Position numbers and translations under genes: made by a program. The notes beneath the pieces were generated by a model. It saw only the letters and a list, made by a program, of their open reading frames with translations. It was not told the origin of the DNA and did not search any database. Shown here in pieces: positions 32,957 to 43,167 of a stretch of 64,000 bases of DNA; within the stretch, counting starts at the first letter, position 1; each line of letters starts with the position of its first letter. The stretch spans positions 434,001-498,000 of the forward strand of contig NZ_CP069421.1 of NCBI RefSeq assembly GCF_018118585.1, read 5' to 3'. This stretch comes from Aristaeella lactis (GTDB lineage Bacteria > Bacillota > Clostridia > Christensenellales > Aristaeellaceae).

Positions 32957-33033
32957 AAAACGGAACCCCGGGACGGTTCCTCTGTTCTACTTTTTAGAAA
33001 ATGGAACCAGGAACCGTCCCGGGGTTCCGTTTT
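32957..33033 (+). repeat. Long perfect hairpin of the GGGACGGTTC family
   Basis: Arms of 25 bases (32957-32981 and 33009-33033), beginning AAAACGGAACCCCGG, with a 27-base loop and a T-run after the right arm. Shares the GGGACGGTTC core with the hairpin at 57856 and is related to those near 6985 and 12901. Confidence 0.8.
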
Positions 33034-33053
33034 TGGCGGGAAATGCTGTAAAG

Positions 33054-33075
33054 GGTGTAACAATATAGTAAATTC
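33054..33075 (-). promoter_or_regulatory. Shared 22-bp box (copy C, inverted)
   Basis: On the minus strand GAATTTACTATATTGTTACA plus CC, matching the boxes at 15058 and 35083 in all but four or five positions. No -10 lies 19 bp beyond it, and the nearest gene is on the other strand. Confidence 0.4.
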
Positions 33076-33156
33076 TGAGGGGAATTTATTGATTCGTGGT
33101 TTGACAGCGGGTAATATGGTCGCGGAGAGACCGAAAGAGCATTGACAGAGAGTGGG

Positions 33157-34494
33157 ATGAAAATGGGCGCGACATACTGTAACCTGTATTTTCACGGCGA
33201 TGATGTGAATATTCCTGAAGGAAAGATCCAGGGAAAGAGCAGGCTGCTGGGCGGATTCGACGGGTGGACGATCCTGCTGTGTGAGGATAACAACTGGCGG
33301 AAGATCACACGCCTTACACGGTTTTTCCCCGGGGACGCGCTGGCATTCTTCTGCTTTGACGATGAACTTTTCGAGCTGATGTTTTACCGGGACGGAAAGA
33401 AGATTGCCTCGATCGATAACAGCGGAACAAGCTCGAAACTGAAGGATGCGGGAGAAATGTTCCCGGAGGATCCGACAGTCCTGAAAAAGCTTCGGATGAT
33501 GAAATGGTGTACCTCTGTGGACGAAAGCTTCAGGCTGCTGGAAGAAACCTTTGGTCTTCCCTTTGACGTTGTCTATGAACAGGAAGAGATTGGGAAGGTA
33601 AAGAAAAGCGATGAAACCTGGAAAACGCTGAAGGCACGGGAAAAGGAATTCCGGAACCGGCCCAATCGCTTTGTTCTGGAACTGCTTCCGCCGGAACAAT
33701 GGCCTGAATCTGTGCGGAACCAGGAGAAAAAAAGCCCATACAGGCTTCGCCTTTCACCGGACTATCATGAAATAACCTGTGTGGATCCTGAGGGCAGGAC
33801 GCTGTGGACTTTTGCACCGGGACTGAACGGGATGCGTGAGCAGCTTCAATTTGTCCAGGCGGACCTTGACGAGGCTGTCATTCAGATGAGTTTCCATGAT
33901 GAAAACAGGGACAGGAATGATAAAGTGTGCCGCCTGGCAGCCACGGACGGTGCCATGCTGACTGAATATGTTTTACCGGACAGCACAAAAAAGGCATATG
34001 CCTTTTACTGGAATCCGTATATGGGATGTTATGTATATTCCATGCGTGAGCAGATGGTGATCATGGACAGGGAACTCAAAGAGAACAGGCGGTTCAAGAC
34101 AGATCCCAAAGCATCATACTTTTATTTTTTCAGGGAACAATATGGCTATACACAGTATGAAAGACATGGCGATGAAAATGACTTGTTCAGGATTGACCTG
34201 AACAGCGGAGAACAGAAAAGAATTGAGCTGGAGATTCCGGTGTATCTGGAATCAGTATGCCTGCCGGGGGAAATATTCTGCGGAGTTACATTCAGGGGAA
34301 CAATCGTTGACAAGCTTGTTTTCTTTGACGGAAACGGCAGGGTTATATCCCGCAACGGGATAGAGAACGGGCCAGAGGATTACCCCATGAAGCTATGGGG
34401 AGAAAAGGGCAGAATCTATATCAAGACCCAGAAATGGTATGGTCCGGATCCGATAAAGATTTACCTTGTACGTGATACCGCCGAACAAAAATGA
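33157..34494 (+). CDS. Unrecognised protein, 445 residues
   Basis: A soluble protein without signal peptide or membrane segment. The N-terminal half (to about 190) is rich in charged and aromatic residues. The C-terminal half contains repeated short beta-strand motifs with Asp/Gly turns (LWTFAPGLNGM, KAYAFYWNPYMGCYVYSMRE, EIFCGVTFRGTIVDKLVFFD) that could be a beta-propeller. I do not recognise a family. A TTG five codons earlier is possible, but the ATG is more likely. Confidence 0.5.
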   Translation: MKMGATYCNLYFHGDDVNIPEGKIQGKSRLLGGFDGWTILLCEDNNWRKITRLTRFFPGDALAFFCFDDELFELMFYRDGKKIASIDNSGTSSKLKDAGEMFPEDPTVLKKLRMMKWCTSVDESFRLLEETFGLPFDVVYEQEEIGKVKKSDETWKTLKAREKEFRNRPNRFVLELLPPEQWPESVRNQEKKSPYRLRLSPDYHEITCVDPEGRTLWTFAPGLNGMREQLQFVQADLDEAVIQMSFHDENRDRNDKVCRLAATDGAMLTEYVLPDSTKKAYAFYWNPYMGCYVYSMREQMVIMDRELKENRRFKTDPKASYFYFFREQYGYTQYERHGDENDLFRIDLNSGEQKRIELEIPVYLESVCLPGEIFCGVTFRGTIVDKLVFFDGNGRVISRNGIENGPEDYPMKLWGEKGRIYIKTQKWYGPDPIKIYLVRDTAEQK

Positions 34495-34564
34495 AACGAT
34501 GCCATGGAATTCAGGTAAGGGGTGGAGCGTTATATAGGCAGATGAAGGAGGGAGGGAGACGTAA

Positions 34565-35011
34565 ATGATCGCTTTGCCGATTCGCGTTATCCTTTTGGCT
34601 ATTCCATTCTGGCTGACCAAAAGAAAGGTGAGAATCTCGCTCATCATTATTTCCCTGGTCCTGTATGCGCTGCTGCTGTTTGCGAACGCTTTTTACTATG
34701 TTCACTGGTATGTGTTTAAGATTGCTTTCTCACACATGGAATCAATCCCTTTATCGTCCGCTTTGAACGGATTCTTCAGCCTTGGCTTTGCGGCGTACGC
34801 GGTTTATAAGCTCATGTGCGGGGAAGATAAACGTAAATATACGGTTGTTTTTCTTTTCAATATATGCCTTATGGTGATCAGTGTATACGCTGTTGCCAAA
34901 GGCGGACCGAAAGACTGTCCGGCATGCTGCACAGAATCAGTGGAAAACGATGCTATCTTCAAAGAAATGTACCGGATCTTTGAGGGGAGAAGATGGTTTC
35001 CGCCGGGCTGA
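34565..35011 (+). CDS. Small multi-pass membrane protein
   Basis: A 148-residue protein with four hydrophobic segments (about 5-17, 23-48, 57-76 and 88-107) and a soluble tail containing GPKDCPACCTES, three Cys in four residues. AGGGAGGGAG lies upstream. No named family; could be a partner of the preceding gene, 70 bases upstream. Confidence 0.55.
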   Translation: MIALPIRVILLAIPFWLTKRKVRISLIIISLVLYALLLFANAFYYVHWYVFKIAFSHMESIPLSSALNGFFSLGFAAYAVYKLMCGEDKRKYTVVFLFNICLMVISVYAVAKGGPKDCPACCTESVENDAIFKEMYRIFEGRRWFPPG

Positions 35012-35082
35012 GATATATCTGTAATGAATGACGCGGGAGACACAGGAATGTCTCCTGCGCTTTTTGTACAGACCGGTTTACA

Positions 35083-35129
35083 GAATTTACAGGATTGTTA
35101 CACCGTTGTGATTCAAGACATGATAGAAT
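35083..35129 (+). promoter_or_regulatory. Promoter with shared 22-bp box (copy B)
   Basis: GAATTTACAGGATTGTTACA plus CC, 19 bp, then TGATAGAAT, identical in geometry to the promoter at 15058. It drives the 1,924-residue repeat protein. Confidence 0.5.
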
Positions 35130-35191
35130 CATATCAGAGAAAAATGCCCTCCTGGTTTTTTCACGGAGCAAAGTGAAGGGAGACAAAAGAA

Positions 35192-38100
35192 ATGAAAAAG
35201 TTCCTGATCATTATGGCGGCGGTACTGCTGGCAGGCATCGTATTCACCGGTATTGCCTCGGCAGAAACGAACTACACCAGCGTTTCTGAGATTCCCATGG
35301 CTGTGGACTTCACATTCATGCTGGAGTTTGATGACGCCGGTGAACCGCATATCGTGACGGATTATCCGTTCGAATCCACCGGAGCGACGGAAATGGTCCT
35401 GAATTACAATACCGCCGGAACGCTGAAGGCGGTGGAACTGACATATGAGTTTAACACAGGGGAAACCCGGGTGGTTATCTGGAATAACCGTTACTCCAGC
35501 TTCCAGGCGGCAAACCAGGCGCTCCGGAGCGGACAGCTGACTGTGGATAATACGATAAGTATCAACACATCAAACTATGGTCCGGAAACAGACTGGTTCC
35601 TGCTTTATTCCCTGGAAGGAGGACGATTCTTCCAGTACGATGAAAAAACCTATGCCCAGCCCGATAATGGCATTGAAACGGGAGGAACGATAAAAAGCGC
35701 CAGCTATGATGCTGACGGCAACCTGATCTATTCAAGTTTCATGAAACGTTCCAAAGACGCGGACCTGTGGATCATCTATGATGTGAACGGGGAAGTTACC
35801 GACTGCAGGATTGATCCGAATTACCGGAAATCCTCCTTCTACAGTTACGACAAGACCACCGGTCTTTTCAACGGAAAGAAGCTCAGCGAACTGGAGCTTG
35901 GATTTGATGATGAGGATCTGCAGGTACCTGCGATTGCCGCACTTGGAAGGGATCAGGTCAATGCTGAGCAGGCTGTTGCAGCAACAGAGACGGAACCGGC
36001 AAAGACTGAACCTGCGGCTGTGACAGCGGAAGAAACGCTCGTGTCTGTTGGCTATACCAGCGTGTCACAGATCCCGATGGCTGTGGACTTTACGGTCAGT
36101 GTGGAGTTCGATGACGCGGGCAATCCGCGTGTTGTGACGGATTATCCGTTTGAAACCACGGGTGCCACCGAAATGAACCTGACGTATGATAAAGATGATA
36201 TCAGGGGCGCCATCACGGTGAATTACCGGGCCGAAACCGGTAAAACAAGAATCATTGGTTTTAACAGGAAGGTATTCCCTGACTTTGATACATCAGGAGC
36301 AGGAGACATGATCCGGAACGGCGTCCTGACCCTGCATGACAGTGTCTACGTCGGTACAACAAATGAAAACGAGCAGACAGACTGGTATCTGGCGTATTCC
36401 ATCAGCAAGAAAGCTTATGTGTTTTATGAGGAAAAAACACATTCCCAGGGATTTAACGCCATGGGATCCGGTGGTACAGCAAAAACAATCAATTATGAAA
36501 ACGGAATAATAAGCGACTCATCAATCATTAAGCGCATGAAAAATGCTGATATGATCCTGAACTTTGATCAGTTCGGCAATATGAGCAAATGCTCTGTTTC
36601 TCAGTACCGTCCGGAAAGCAAAACCTATGAATACAATGCCGAAACCGGACTATTTGACGGGAAGAAGATCAGCGAACTGGACTTTGGATTTGAAGAAGCA
36701 GACCTGCAGGCAGCCGCGCCTGCCGCACTTGGAAAGGAACAGGATAATGCTGAACCGGCTGCCGTAACAGAAGAGTCAGAACGAGCGGAGATTGAGCCGG
36801 AAACAGATAAGACTGAACAGGTAAAGACTGAATCTGCGGCTGTGACGGCGATTGAAAAACCTTCGATCGAAGAGTTTACCAGCGTATCAAAGATCCCGAT
36901 GGCTGTGGACTTCACAGTCAGCGTGGAAATCGATGACGCAGGCATGCCGCACATTGTGACGGACTATCCTTTTGAAGCTATGGGTGCTACAGAGCTGGGT
37001 CTGCAATACAGCAAGAAGAATTTCAAGCATGCCACTGAACTGGTGTATGATGCTGTCAGGAAAGAAACAAGAATGGGATGGTATACTCCAAAAGCGTTTT
37101 CCAGCGATAATTATACTGACAGGATTGCAGAGGTCGGTCAGATGATCCGGGATGGCGTCCTGACCATGGATGACAGTGTCTGGATTGGTACAACGTATGA
37201 AAACGAGAATACGGACTGGTATCTGGAGTATTCCATCAGTAAGAAATCCTATGTTTTATATGAAGAAAAAACCCAATCCCATGGATATAACGCAATGGCA
37301 ATAGGCGGCAAAAGTGCAACAATCAATTATACAAACGGGAAAATATCCGGCTCATCGATTACGAAACGTTTGGAAAAAGCTGATTTGATCCTGTCCTTTG
37401 ATCGATATGGAAAGCTGCTTAGCGGGTATGTTACCCAGCGTGTTGTGGGAGGAAGCGCCTACGACTATAATCTCTCAACCGGACTGTTTGGTGGAAAAAA
37501 GATCAGCGAACTGGATTGGGGATTTGAGGAGGCAGACCTGCAAATACCGGCACCTGCTGCACTGGAAGCAGAGCAGGCGCCGGCAAAGACTGAGCCTGCG
37601 GCTGTGACAGCAATTGAAAAGCCTCCGATCGACGAGTTTACCAGCGTTTCGAAAATCCCGATGGCCGTGGACTTTACGGTCAGCGTGGAATTCGATGACG
37701 AGGGTGAGCCTCGTATTGTGACGGATTATCCATTTGAGACCATGGGCGCGGCGGTAATGAACCTGCGGTATGATAAAGGCGATATCCCGGAAGCCGTTGT
37801 GCTGAGTTACTATGCTGATACCGGAAGAACATGGCTTACAGGCTATAATGGCAAGTTATTTCCTGACCACGATACATCAGGAGCCTGGGATATGATCCGG
37901 AACGGCGAAGTGACCATGAATGACAGCGTCTGGGTCGGTACAGCGTATAGAAATGCGCAGACGGATTGGTATCTGGAGTATTCCATCAGTAAGAAAGCCT
38001 ATGTTTCATATGAGGAAAAAACCCATTCCCAGGGTTTTAACGCCATGGGTACAGGCGGAATCAGGAAAAAGCTCGCTTATTCGGGTGATGAACTGGTGCG

Positions 38101-40966
38101 GTCCTATTATCAGAAAAGAACCGAAAATGCTGATCTGTGCCTGTACTTTGATCAGTTCGGTCATATGAACTCCTGCTATATTTCTCAGTACCGTCCGGAA
38201 AGTAATTCTTTTTACTACGATTTTGCTACAGGACTGTTTGGCGGGAAAAAGATCAGCGAGCTGGGACTTGGATACGAAGATGAGGACCTGCAGGTGACCG
38301 CGCCTGCGGCACTGGAAGCGGAGCAGAAATATGCCGGAACAGCAGAGACAGAACAAAAGACTGAATCTGCGTCTGTGACAGCAATTGAAAAGCCTTCGAT
38401 AGACGAGTTTACCAGCGTATCAAAAATCCCGATGGCCGTGGACTTTACGGTCAGCCTGGAATTCGATGACGAGGGCAAGCCGCATGTCGTGACAGATTAT
38501 CCCTTTGAAGCCACGGGCGCTACAGAAATGAACCTTGTGTTCAGCAAAAAGGATTTCCGAAGCGCAATTGATATGAGGTATGATGCTGCTACAAAAGAAA
38601 CAAGGTTCAGCGGCTATTATCCCCAGGCCTTCTCCAGTGAGGATTATTATGAAATAGTGGAAGAGGCCAGCAAGATGGTCCAGAACGGAGAACTGACCAT
38701 GGAGGACAGTGTCTGGATCGGCACATCATTCCATAGTGAGAAAGCAGACTGGTACCTGGAGTATTCCATCAGCGAAAAGACCTATTTGTCATATGAGGAA
38801 AAAACTCACTCCCAGGGCTTTAACGCCATGGGTACAGGCGGAGAGATAAACCAGATCAGTTATAATAACGGAATGCTCAGCGGTTCATACTATATGAAAC
38901 GCGGGGAAAAACTCGATATGATCCTGCGTTTTGACGAATATGGCAAAGTGGTATACGGCTATATTTCGCAGCATTATCCGGCTCAAATATTCTATGAATA
39001 TGATCCTGCCACCGGCCTGTTTGACGGGAAGAAGATCAGTGAACTGGGCCTTGGCTTTGAGGATAAAGACGTCCAGGTGTATGCGCCTGCAGTACTGAAA
39101 ACAGAGCAGGGAAAGACTGATTCCGTGGCTGTGACAGCGGTTGAAAAGCCTTCGATGGATGAATTTACAGAGGTGTCGAAGATCCCGATGGCCGTGGACT
39201 TCACGGTTAGCGTGGAATTCGATGACGCAGGTAAGCCGCAGATTGTGACGGATTATCCTTTTGAAGCTATGGGTGCTACAGAGATGAACCTGGAGTACAG
39301 TAAAAAGGATTTCCGGTATGCTATTGAATTGACATACGATGCTGTCAGGAAAGAAACCAGATTCGGTGCATATTATCCCAATGCGTTTTCCAGTGATGAT
39401 TATTATGGCAGGATAGAAGAGGCCAGTCAGATGATCCGGGATGGCGTCCTGACCATGGAAGACGGTGTATGGGTCGGCACAACGTATGAAAACGAGCAGA
39501 CGGACTGGTATCTGAAGTATTCGATCAGCAAGAAAACCTATGTAACGTATGAGGAAAGAACACAATCCCAGGGATTTAACGCTATGGGAGCCGGCGGCAT
39601 AGGAAAAACAATCAATTATGTAAACGGAACAATCAGCAAATCATCAATCAGTAAACGCATGGAAAACGCGGATATGATCCTGAGCTTTGATCGATATGGA
39701 AAGCTGCTGAGCGGGTATGTTTCCCAGTATCGCCCGGAAAGGAATTATTATGACTACAATCCCACAACCGGATTGTTTGGCGGAAAGAAGATCAGCGAAC
39801 TGGGCCTGGGATTTGAGGAGGCAGATCCGCAAATGCCGGCACCTGCCGCGCTGAAAGCGGAGCAGGAGCAGGCAGAGACGGCGCCTGCAACAGTTGAAAC
39901 TGAACAGGCGAAGGCAGAACCAGCCGCACCGGCAGCTGAAGAAGCTCCAGGGACGGATGCCGGACAGGAAACAGCGGATCCGAAACTGTTCGGGTACAAG
40001 GTAAAGGAAGACGGAACAGCTGAGATCACATCTGTCAAAGAGAGTATTACAGACGGCAGGATCCCGGCGATGCTGGACGGATACGCGGTGACATCAATCG
40101 GGTATCAGGCGTTTATGAATTGCAACAATCTTACGGTGGTTATTATTCCGGAAGGCGTGAAAAAGATCAGCCATTGGGCATTCTCTTATTGTGAAAACCT
40201 GAAAAACATCAGCCTGCCGGACAGTATTGAAGAGATTGGACAACCGCCGATCCTGCAGTGCTATAACATGCTGTCCTTTTCGATCTCCCCGAATCATCCG
40301 ATCTACGCGTTCAGCAATTGCGCACTGATCAATAAGAAAAACATGCAGATGATCACGGCCTGCGGTATGGGAGAAACATATGAGGTGAGCTGGGGAATAA
40401 CGGAAATCCTGGAAGATGCCTTCTGCAGCAGTGAAGTGAAAAAGGTTATTCTGCCGGACAGTGTACAGATAATTGGCATGTGTGCCTTCACAGGTGCCAC
40501 GAACCTGGAAGAGGTCTTTATTCCGGAAGGAATTAAAGAAATAGGAACCCAGGCATTTATGCATTGCGGTATGCTGAATTCCGTTACGATCCCCAACAGT
40601 GTATACAGCATCGGAGCCGGTGCGTTTGATGACTGCAATAACCTGACGACTGTTCAGATTTCCAAGGATCATCCTGTCTATGAAGTGAAAGACCGGGTGC
40701 TGATTGAAAAGAGGACAATGACATTAATCAGTGTCGCCGGATCGATCAAAGGTGCTTATACGGTTCCGGCAGGAATCAAGGTCATCGGGACTGTCTCTTT
40801 ACAGAATTGCTCTCAAATGACGGAAATTATTATTCCGGACAGTGTGATTACCATTGAAGATGCCGCAATCCCAAAGTTTTATGACATTGTTTGCAAAGCC
40901 AGGAAAGGATCGTGCGCAGAGAAGTATTGTAAAAAGAACGGGATAACGTTTGAACCAATAAAGTAA
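35192..40966 (+). CDS. Very large secreted protein: six tandem repeats and a BspA-type LRR tail
   Basis: 1,924 residues. Signal peptide about 1-25. Six copies of a unit of about 255 residues start near residues 28, 287, 561, 815, 1072 and 1324; each opens with SxIPMAVDFTVSxEFDDAG and closes with GLFxGKKISELxLGFE followed by a Glu/Ala/Thr-rich linker. From about 1587 to the end come leucine-rich repeats of the BspA/LRR_5 kind (IIPEGVKKISHWAFSYCENL). No wall anchor is visible. Repeat units are also alike at DNA level, implying recent duplication. Likely surface or released binding protein; the repeat domain is not one I recognise. Confidence 0.8.
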   Translation: MKKFLIIMAAVLLAGIVFTGIASAETNYTSVSEIPMAVDFTFMLEFDDAGEPHIVTDYPFESTGATEMVLNYNTAGTLKAVELTYEFNTGETRVVIWNNRYSSFQAANQALRSGQLTVDNTISINTSNYGPETDWFLLYSLEGGRFFQYDEKTYAQPDNGIETGGTIKSASYDADGNLIYSSFMKRSKDADLWIIYDVNGEVTDCRIDPNYRKSSFYSYDKTTGLFNGKKLSELELGFDDEDLQVPAIAALGRDQVNAEQAVAATETEPAKTEPAAVTAEETLVSVGYTSVSQIPMAVDFTVSVEFDDAGNPRVVTDYPFETTGATEMNLTYDKDDIRGAITVNYRAETGKTRIIGFNRKVFPDFDTSGAGDMIRNGVLTLHDSVYVGTTNENEQTDWYLAYSISKKAYVFYEEKTHSQGFNAMGSGGTAKTINYENGIISDSSIIKRMKNADMILNFDQFGNMSKCSVSQYRPESKTYEYNAETGLFDGKKISELDFGFEEADLQAAAPAALGKEQDNAEPAAVTEESERAEIEPETDKTEQVKTESAAVTAIEKPSIEEFTSVSKIPMAVDFTVSVEIDDAGMPHIVTDYPFEAMGATELGLQYSKKNFKHATELVYDAVRKETRMGWYTPKAFSSDNYTDRIAEVGQMIRDGVLTMDDSVWIGTTYENENTDWYLEYSISKKSYVLYEEKTQSHGYNAMAIGGKSATINYTNGKISGSSITKRLEKADLILSFDRYGKLLSGYVTQRVVGGSAYDYNLSTGLFGGKKISELDWGFEEADLQIPAPAALEAEQAPAKTEPAAVTAIEKPPIDEFTSVSKIPMAVDFTVSVEFDDEGEPRIVTDYPFETMGAAVMNLRYDKGDIPEAVVLSYYADTGRTWLTGYNGKLFPDHDTSGAWDMIRNGEVTMNDSVWVGTAYRNAQTDWYLEYSISKKAYVSYEEKTHSQGFNAMGTGGIRKKLAYSGDELVRSYYQKRTENADLCLYFDQFGHMNSCYISQYRPESNSFYYDFATGLFGGKKISELGLGYEDEDLQVTAPAALEAEQKYAGTAETEQKTESASVTAIEKPSIDEFTSVSKIPMAVDFTVSLEFDDEGKPHVVTDYPFEATGATEMNLVFSKKDFRSAIDMRYDAATKETRFSGYYPQAFSSEDYYEIVEEASKMVQNGELTMEDSVWIGTSFHSEKADWYLEYSISEKTYLSYEEKTHSQGFNAMGTGGEINQISYNNGMLSGSYYMKRGEKLDMILRFDEYGKVVYGYISQHYPAQIFYEYDPATGLFDGKKISELGLGFEDKDVQVYAPAVLKTEQGKTDSVAVTAVEKPSMDEFTEVSKIPMAVDFTVSVEFDDAGKPQIVTDYPFEAMGATEMNLEYSKKDFRYAIELTYDAVRKETRFGAYYPNAFSSDDYYGRIEEASQMIRDGVLTMEDGVWVGTTYENEQTDWYLKYSISKKTYVTYEERTQSQGFNAMGAGGIGKTINYVNGTISKSSISKRMENADMILSFDRYGKLLSGYVSQYRPERNYYDYNPTTGLFGGKKISELGLGFEEADPQMPAPAALKAEQEQAETAPATVETEQAKAEPAAPAAEEAPGTDAGQETADPKLFGYKVKEDGTAEITSVKESITDGRIPAMLDGYAVTSIGYQAFMNCNNLTVVIIPEGVKKISHWAFSYCENLKNISLPDSIEEIGQPPILQCYNMLSFSISPNHPIYAFSNCALINKKNMQMITACGMGETYEVSWGITEILEDAFCSSEVKKVILPDSVQIIGMCAFTGATNLEEVFIPEGIKEIGTQAFMHCGMLNSVTIPNSVYSIGAGAFDDCNNLTTVQISKDHPVYEVKDRVLIEKRTMTLISVAGSIKGAYTVPAGIKVIGTVSLQNCSQMTEIIIPDSVITIEDAAIPKFYDIVCKARKGSCAEKYCKKNGITFEPIK

Positions 40967-40967
40967 A

Positions 40968-41200
40968 TAACCCTTACGGGTTAAATGAAATATTTCAAAG
41001 CAACGGTGTTGCTTTGAAATGTGAAATATCGGCCGATGGAGCGGCCGATGTGAAATATGCCTTCCGCAAGCTCAATCGACGCACTGCTTGCTTGGAGCGC
41101 TTCGCATTGCTTGTTTCGCTTGAGTCGTTCAGGTCGCTTTTGCCTTAGGCAAATGCCACACTGTGGCACCGCTTCCTTCGCTCCCCTGCGGGCGGGGAAC
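40968..41200 (+). repeat. Hairpin array and truncated GC-rich element, copy 4
   Basis: Two bases after the stop come TAACCC-ttac-GGGTTA, AATGAAATAT, a TTCAAAGCAA/TTGCTTTGAA palindrome, TGTGAAATAT, a CGGCCGATGGAGCGGCCG-like palindrome, and then a shortened copy of the GC-rich element without the GCGCACCGCGCG block. No gene. Confidence 0.75.
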
Positions 41201-41209
41201 TACTTAAAA

Positions 41210-41280
41210 CTTAAGACTGAAAAATGAATAATGAATAATGGTGGAGAAAACAGCGCTGTGAAGCGCTGTTTTTTCGATTA
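41210..41280 (+). terminator. Terminator cassette 14
   Basis: ACTTAAA leader, AATAATGGTGGAGAAAACAGC, arms AACAGCGCT and AGCGCTGTT, T6. Confidence 0.8.
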
Positions 41281-41359
41281 AATGAGATTTTGGATTTACT
41301 GAAACTGGAAAACGATTACGAAATTTGCAGAAAAATGTTGGGGAAGAGGATAGGAATGC

Positions 41360-41388
41360 TTGAAAACACGGGCATATAATTGTACAAT
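41360..41388 (+). promoter_or_regulatory. Promoter of the L,D-transpeptidase gene
   Basis: TTGAAA and TACAAT with a 17-bp spacer, about 45 bp before the start codon. Confidence 0.6.
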
Positions 41389-41430
41389 GATATACAGCAT
41401 ATTGACTCTGAACGAAGGAGTTTGCGCAAG

Positions 41431-42744
41431 ATGATGCGGTTGCGATCCCTTTTCTGCCTGCTGCTGGCGCTCGTGTTACTGGGCACCTGTGGTTTCGCAT
41501 GGGCTGAAGAGGACGAGATCGTTGAAGATATCTGGGTCGATCCGGATGATGAGCTTTCGGAAACCATCGAAAAGGCGACACCTGTCCTGGAAACAGAGGA
41601 AGTTTTCACGCCGTCCCACGGCAGTGCCTATACAGACGGGCAGGGATCAGCCTACTGGAACACTCCAATGGACATCAGCGATGAAGAAGCTGTATGGAAT
41701 ATGCTCATGGAGCCGATCACCGTGGTGGATCTGGGAAAGATCAAGGGCAAAAGCAAATCCCAGCTGACCAAGGTGCAGACTTACCTGTATCAGGAACCGG
41801 ATGAGAAATCCAAGATCATCGGCGAAGTATCCAACCTGTCACAGGGACTTCGCGTGATCGAGACGCTGGATAACGGCTGGTCCCTGGTGGAATGTTATTC
41901 CAGTTCCTTTTTCTCCAAGCCGGCCACAAAGACCAAAGCATGGAACCTGCTCGTAAGCGGCTATATCCCGACAAAATACCTGAAGCAGGTGGAGCCAACA
42001 AAGCGGCTTGCCCTTGTCGTGGATAAGCTGGCACAGCGGCTGTATGTTTTCCAGGAAGGAAAGATGATCGCCACACTCCTGTGCTCCACAGGCCTGGTGC
42101 AGTGGAACGGATCAAAATATCAGCCGTATAACGAGACGCGCTCCGGAGAGTTCCTGCTGATCAACATGACCGGCCAGCTGACCAGCGACAAGCTGATCTG
42201 CGCCTACGCCATCCGTTTCAACGGCGGGGACGAAGTGCATGAGGTGCCCCATCAGAAAAACAAGGACGGTTCACATAACTACAAAACAACGGAACCGAAA
42301 CTCGGCACCAAGTGCAGCCATGGCTGCATCCGGGTGCAGCGCCTGAAGACCCCTGAAGGGATCAACATGGCGTGGATCTATAACCTGGTGAATTCAGAGA
42401 AACTCTGCGGCAAGGTGAAGGTCGTTATCTGGGAGGACTGGCAGGGACGCCAGCTTCCGGAACCCGATCCGGAAACAGTGCTGTATTACAATCCGAACGG
42501 CGGTTCCTACTACCACCGGGAGGATCACTGCACCAACGGGAAAGGGATTACTTTTACACCCTTTACCTATTCCCAGCTTGATGAGGCACCCTACAGCAAA
42601 CTGCAGGCCTGCCCGAACTGTGTGCCGGAGCGGCGGCTCCAGGACATCCAGGCCGTGAATGAAGTGTATGCGGAAGGCGGGGACCACGAGGAACTGCTGA
42701 ATACACTTCGACAGGACTACTGGGATTATCTTAACAAGGATTGA
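41431..42744 (+). CDS. Secreted L,D-transpeptidase (YkuD) with SH3-like domain
   Basis: A 437-residue exported enzyme: signal peptide about 1-25, SH3-like wall-binding region about 104-185, then the YkuD domain with HxxxH (VHEVPH, 270-274) and the active site SHGCIR at 296-301 (nucleophile Cys 299). It cross-links peptidoglycan stem peptides 3-3 or attaches proteins to the wall. A short C-terminal domain with Cys 367, 394 and 397 follows. The ATG ten bases after AGGAG is used; an upstream in-frame ATG lies at the promoter's -10. Confidence 0.88.
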   Translation: MMRLRSLFCLLLALVLLGTCGFAWAEEDEIVEDIWVDPDDELSETIEKATPVLETEEVFTPSHGSAYTDGQGSAYWNTPMDISDEEAVWNMLMEPITVVDLGKIKGKSKSQLTKVQTYLYQEPDEKSKIIGEVSNLSQGLRVIETLDNGWSLVECYSSSFFSKPATKTKAWNLLVSGYIPTKYLKQVEPTKRLALVVDKLAQRLYVFQEGKMIATLLCSTGLVQWNGSKYQPYNETRSGEFLLINMTGQLTSDKLICAYAIRFNGGDEVHEVPHQKNKDGSHNYKTTEPKLGTKCSHGCIRVQRLKTPEGINMAWIYNLVNSEKLCGKVKVVIWEDWQGRQLPEPDPETVLYYNPNGGSYYHREDHCTNGKGITFTPFTYSQLDEAPYSKLQACPNCVPERRLQDIQAVNEVYAEGGDHEELLNTLRQDYWDYLNKD

Positions 42745-42765
42745 AAGGAATCATATAACTTATCT

Positions 42766-43167
42766 ATGGACATCAGAGAATACCCTGCTTACAGGGAAGA
42801 AGAAATACTGCGGCTTTATTCAGCTGTGGGCTGGAGTGCCTATACCAACGACCCGGCAGCTCTGCAAAAGGGATTTGAACAGTCCCTGCTGGTACTGGCA
42901 GCTTATGAGAATGATAAGCTGGCCGGAATCATCCGGGTTGTAGGCGATGGCGCCACGATCGTATTTGTGCAGGATATCCTGGTTTTTCCGGAATATCAGC
43001 GCAAAGGCATCGGAACGGCCCTGCTGAAAGAGATATTGGCCCGATACAGCCATGTGCGCCAGATTGAACTGACAACGGATTCCACACCGAAGACGATCGC
43101 TTTTTATGAATCCGTTGGATTCAGGAAGATGTCGGACATGGGGTGCGAGGGGTTTATGCGGGCATAG
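42766..43167 (+). CDS. GNAT acetyltransferase
   Basis: A 133-residue GCN5-related N-acetyltransferase. The acetyl-CoA loop is clear in VFPEYQRKGIGTALLKEILARY (around 80-101), followed by ELTTDSTPKTIAFYESVGF. Substrate unknown. It lies 21 bases after the transpeptidase gene, so they may share a transcript. The coding end GGGTTTATGCGG is mirrored after the stop. Confidence 0.8.
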   Translation: MDIREYPAYREEEILRLYSAVGWSAYTNDPAALQKGFEQSLLVLAAYENDKLAGIIRVVGDGATIVFVQDILVFPEYQRKGIGTALLKEILARYSHVRQIELTTDSTPKTIAFYESVGFRKMSDMGCEGFMRA

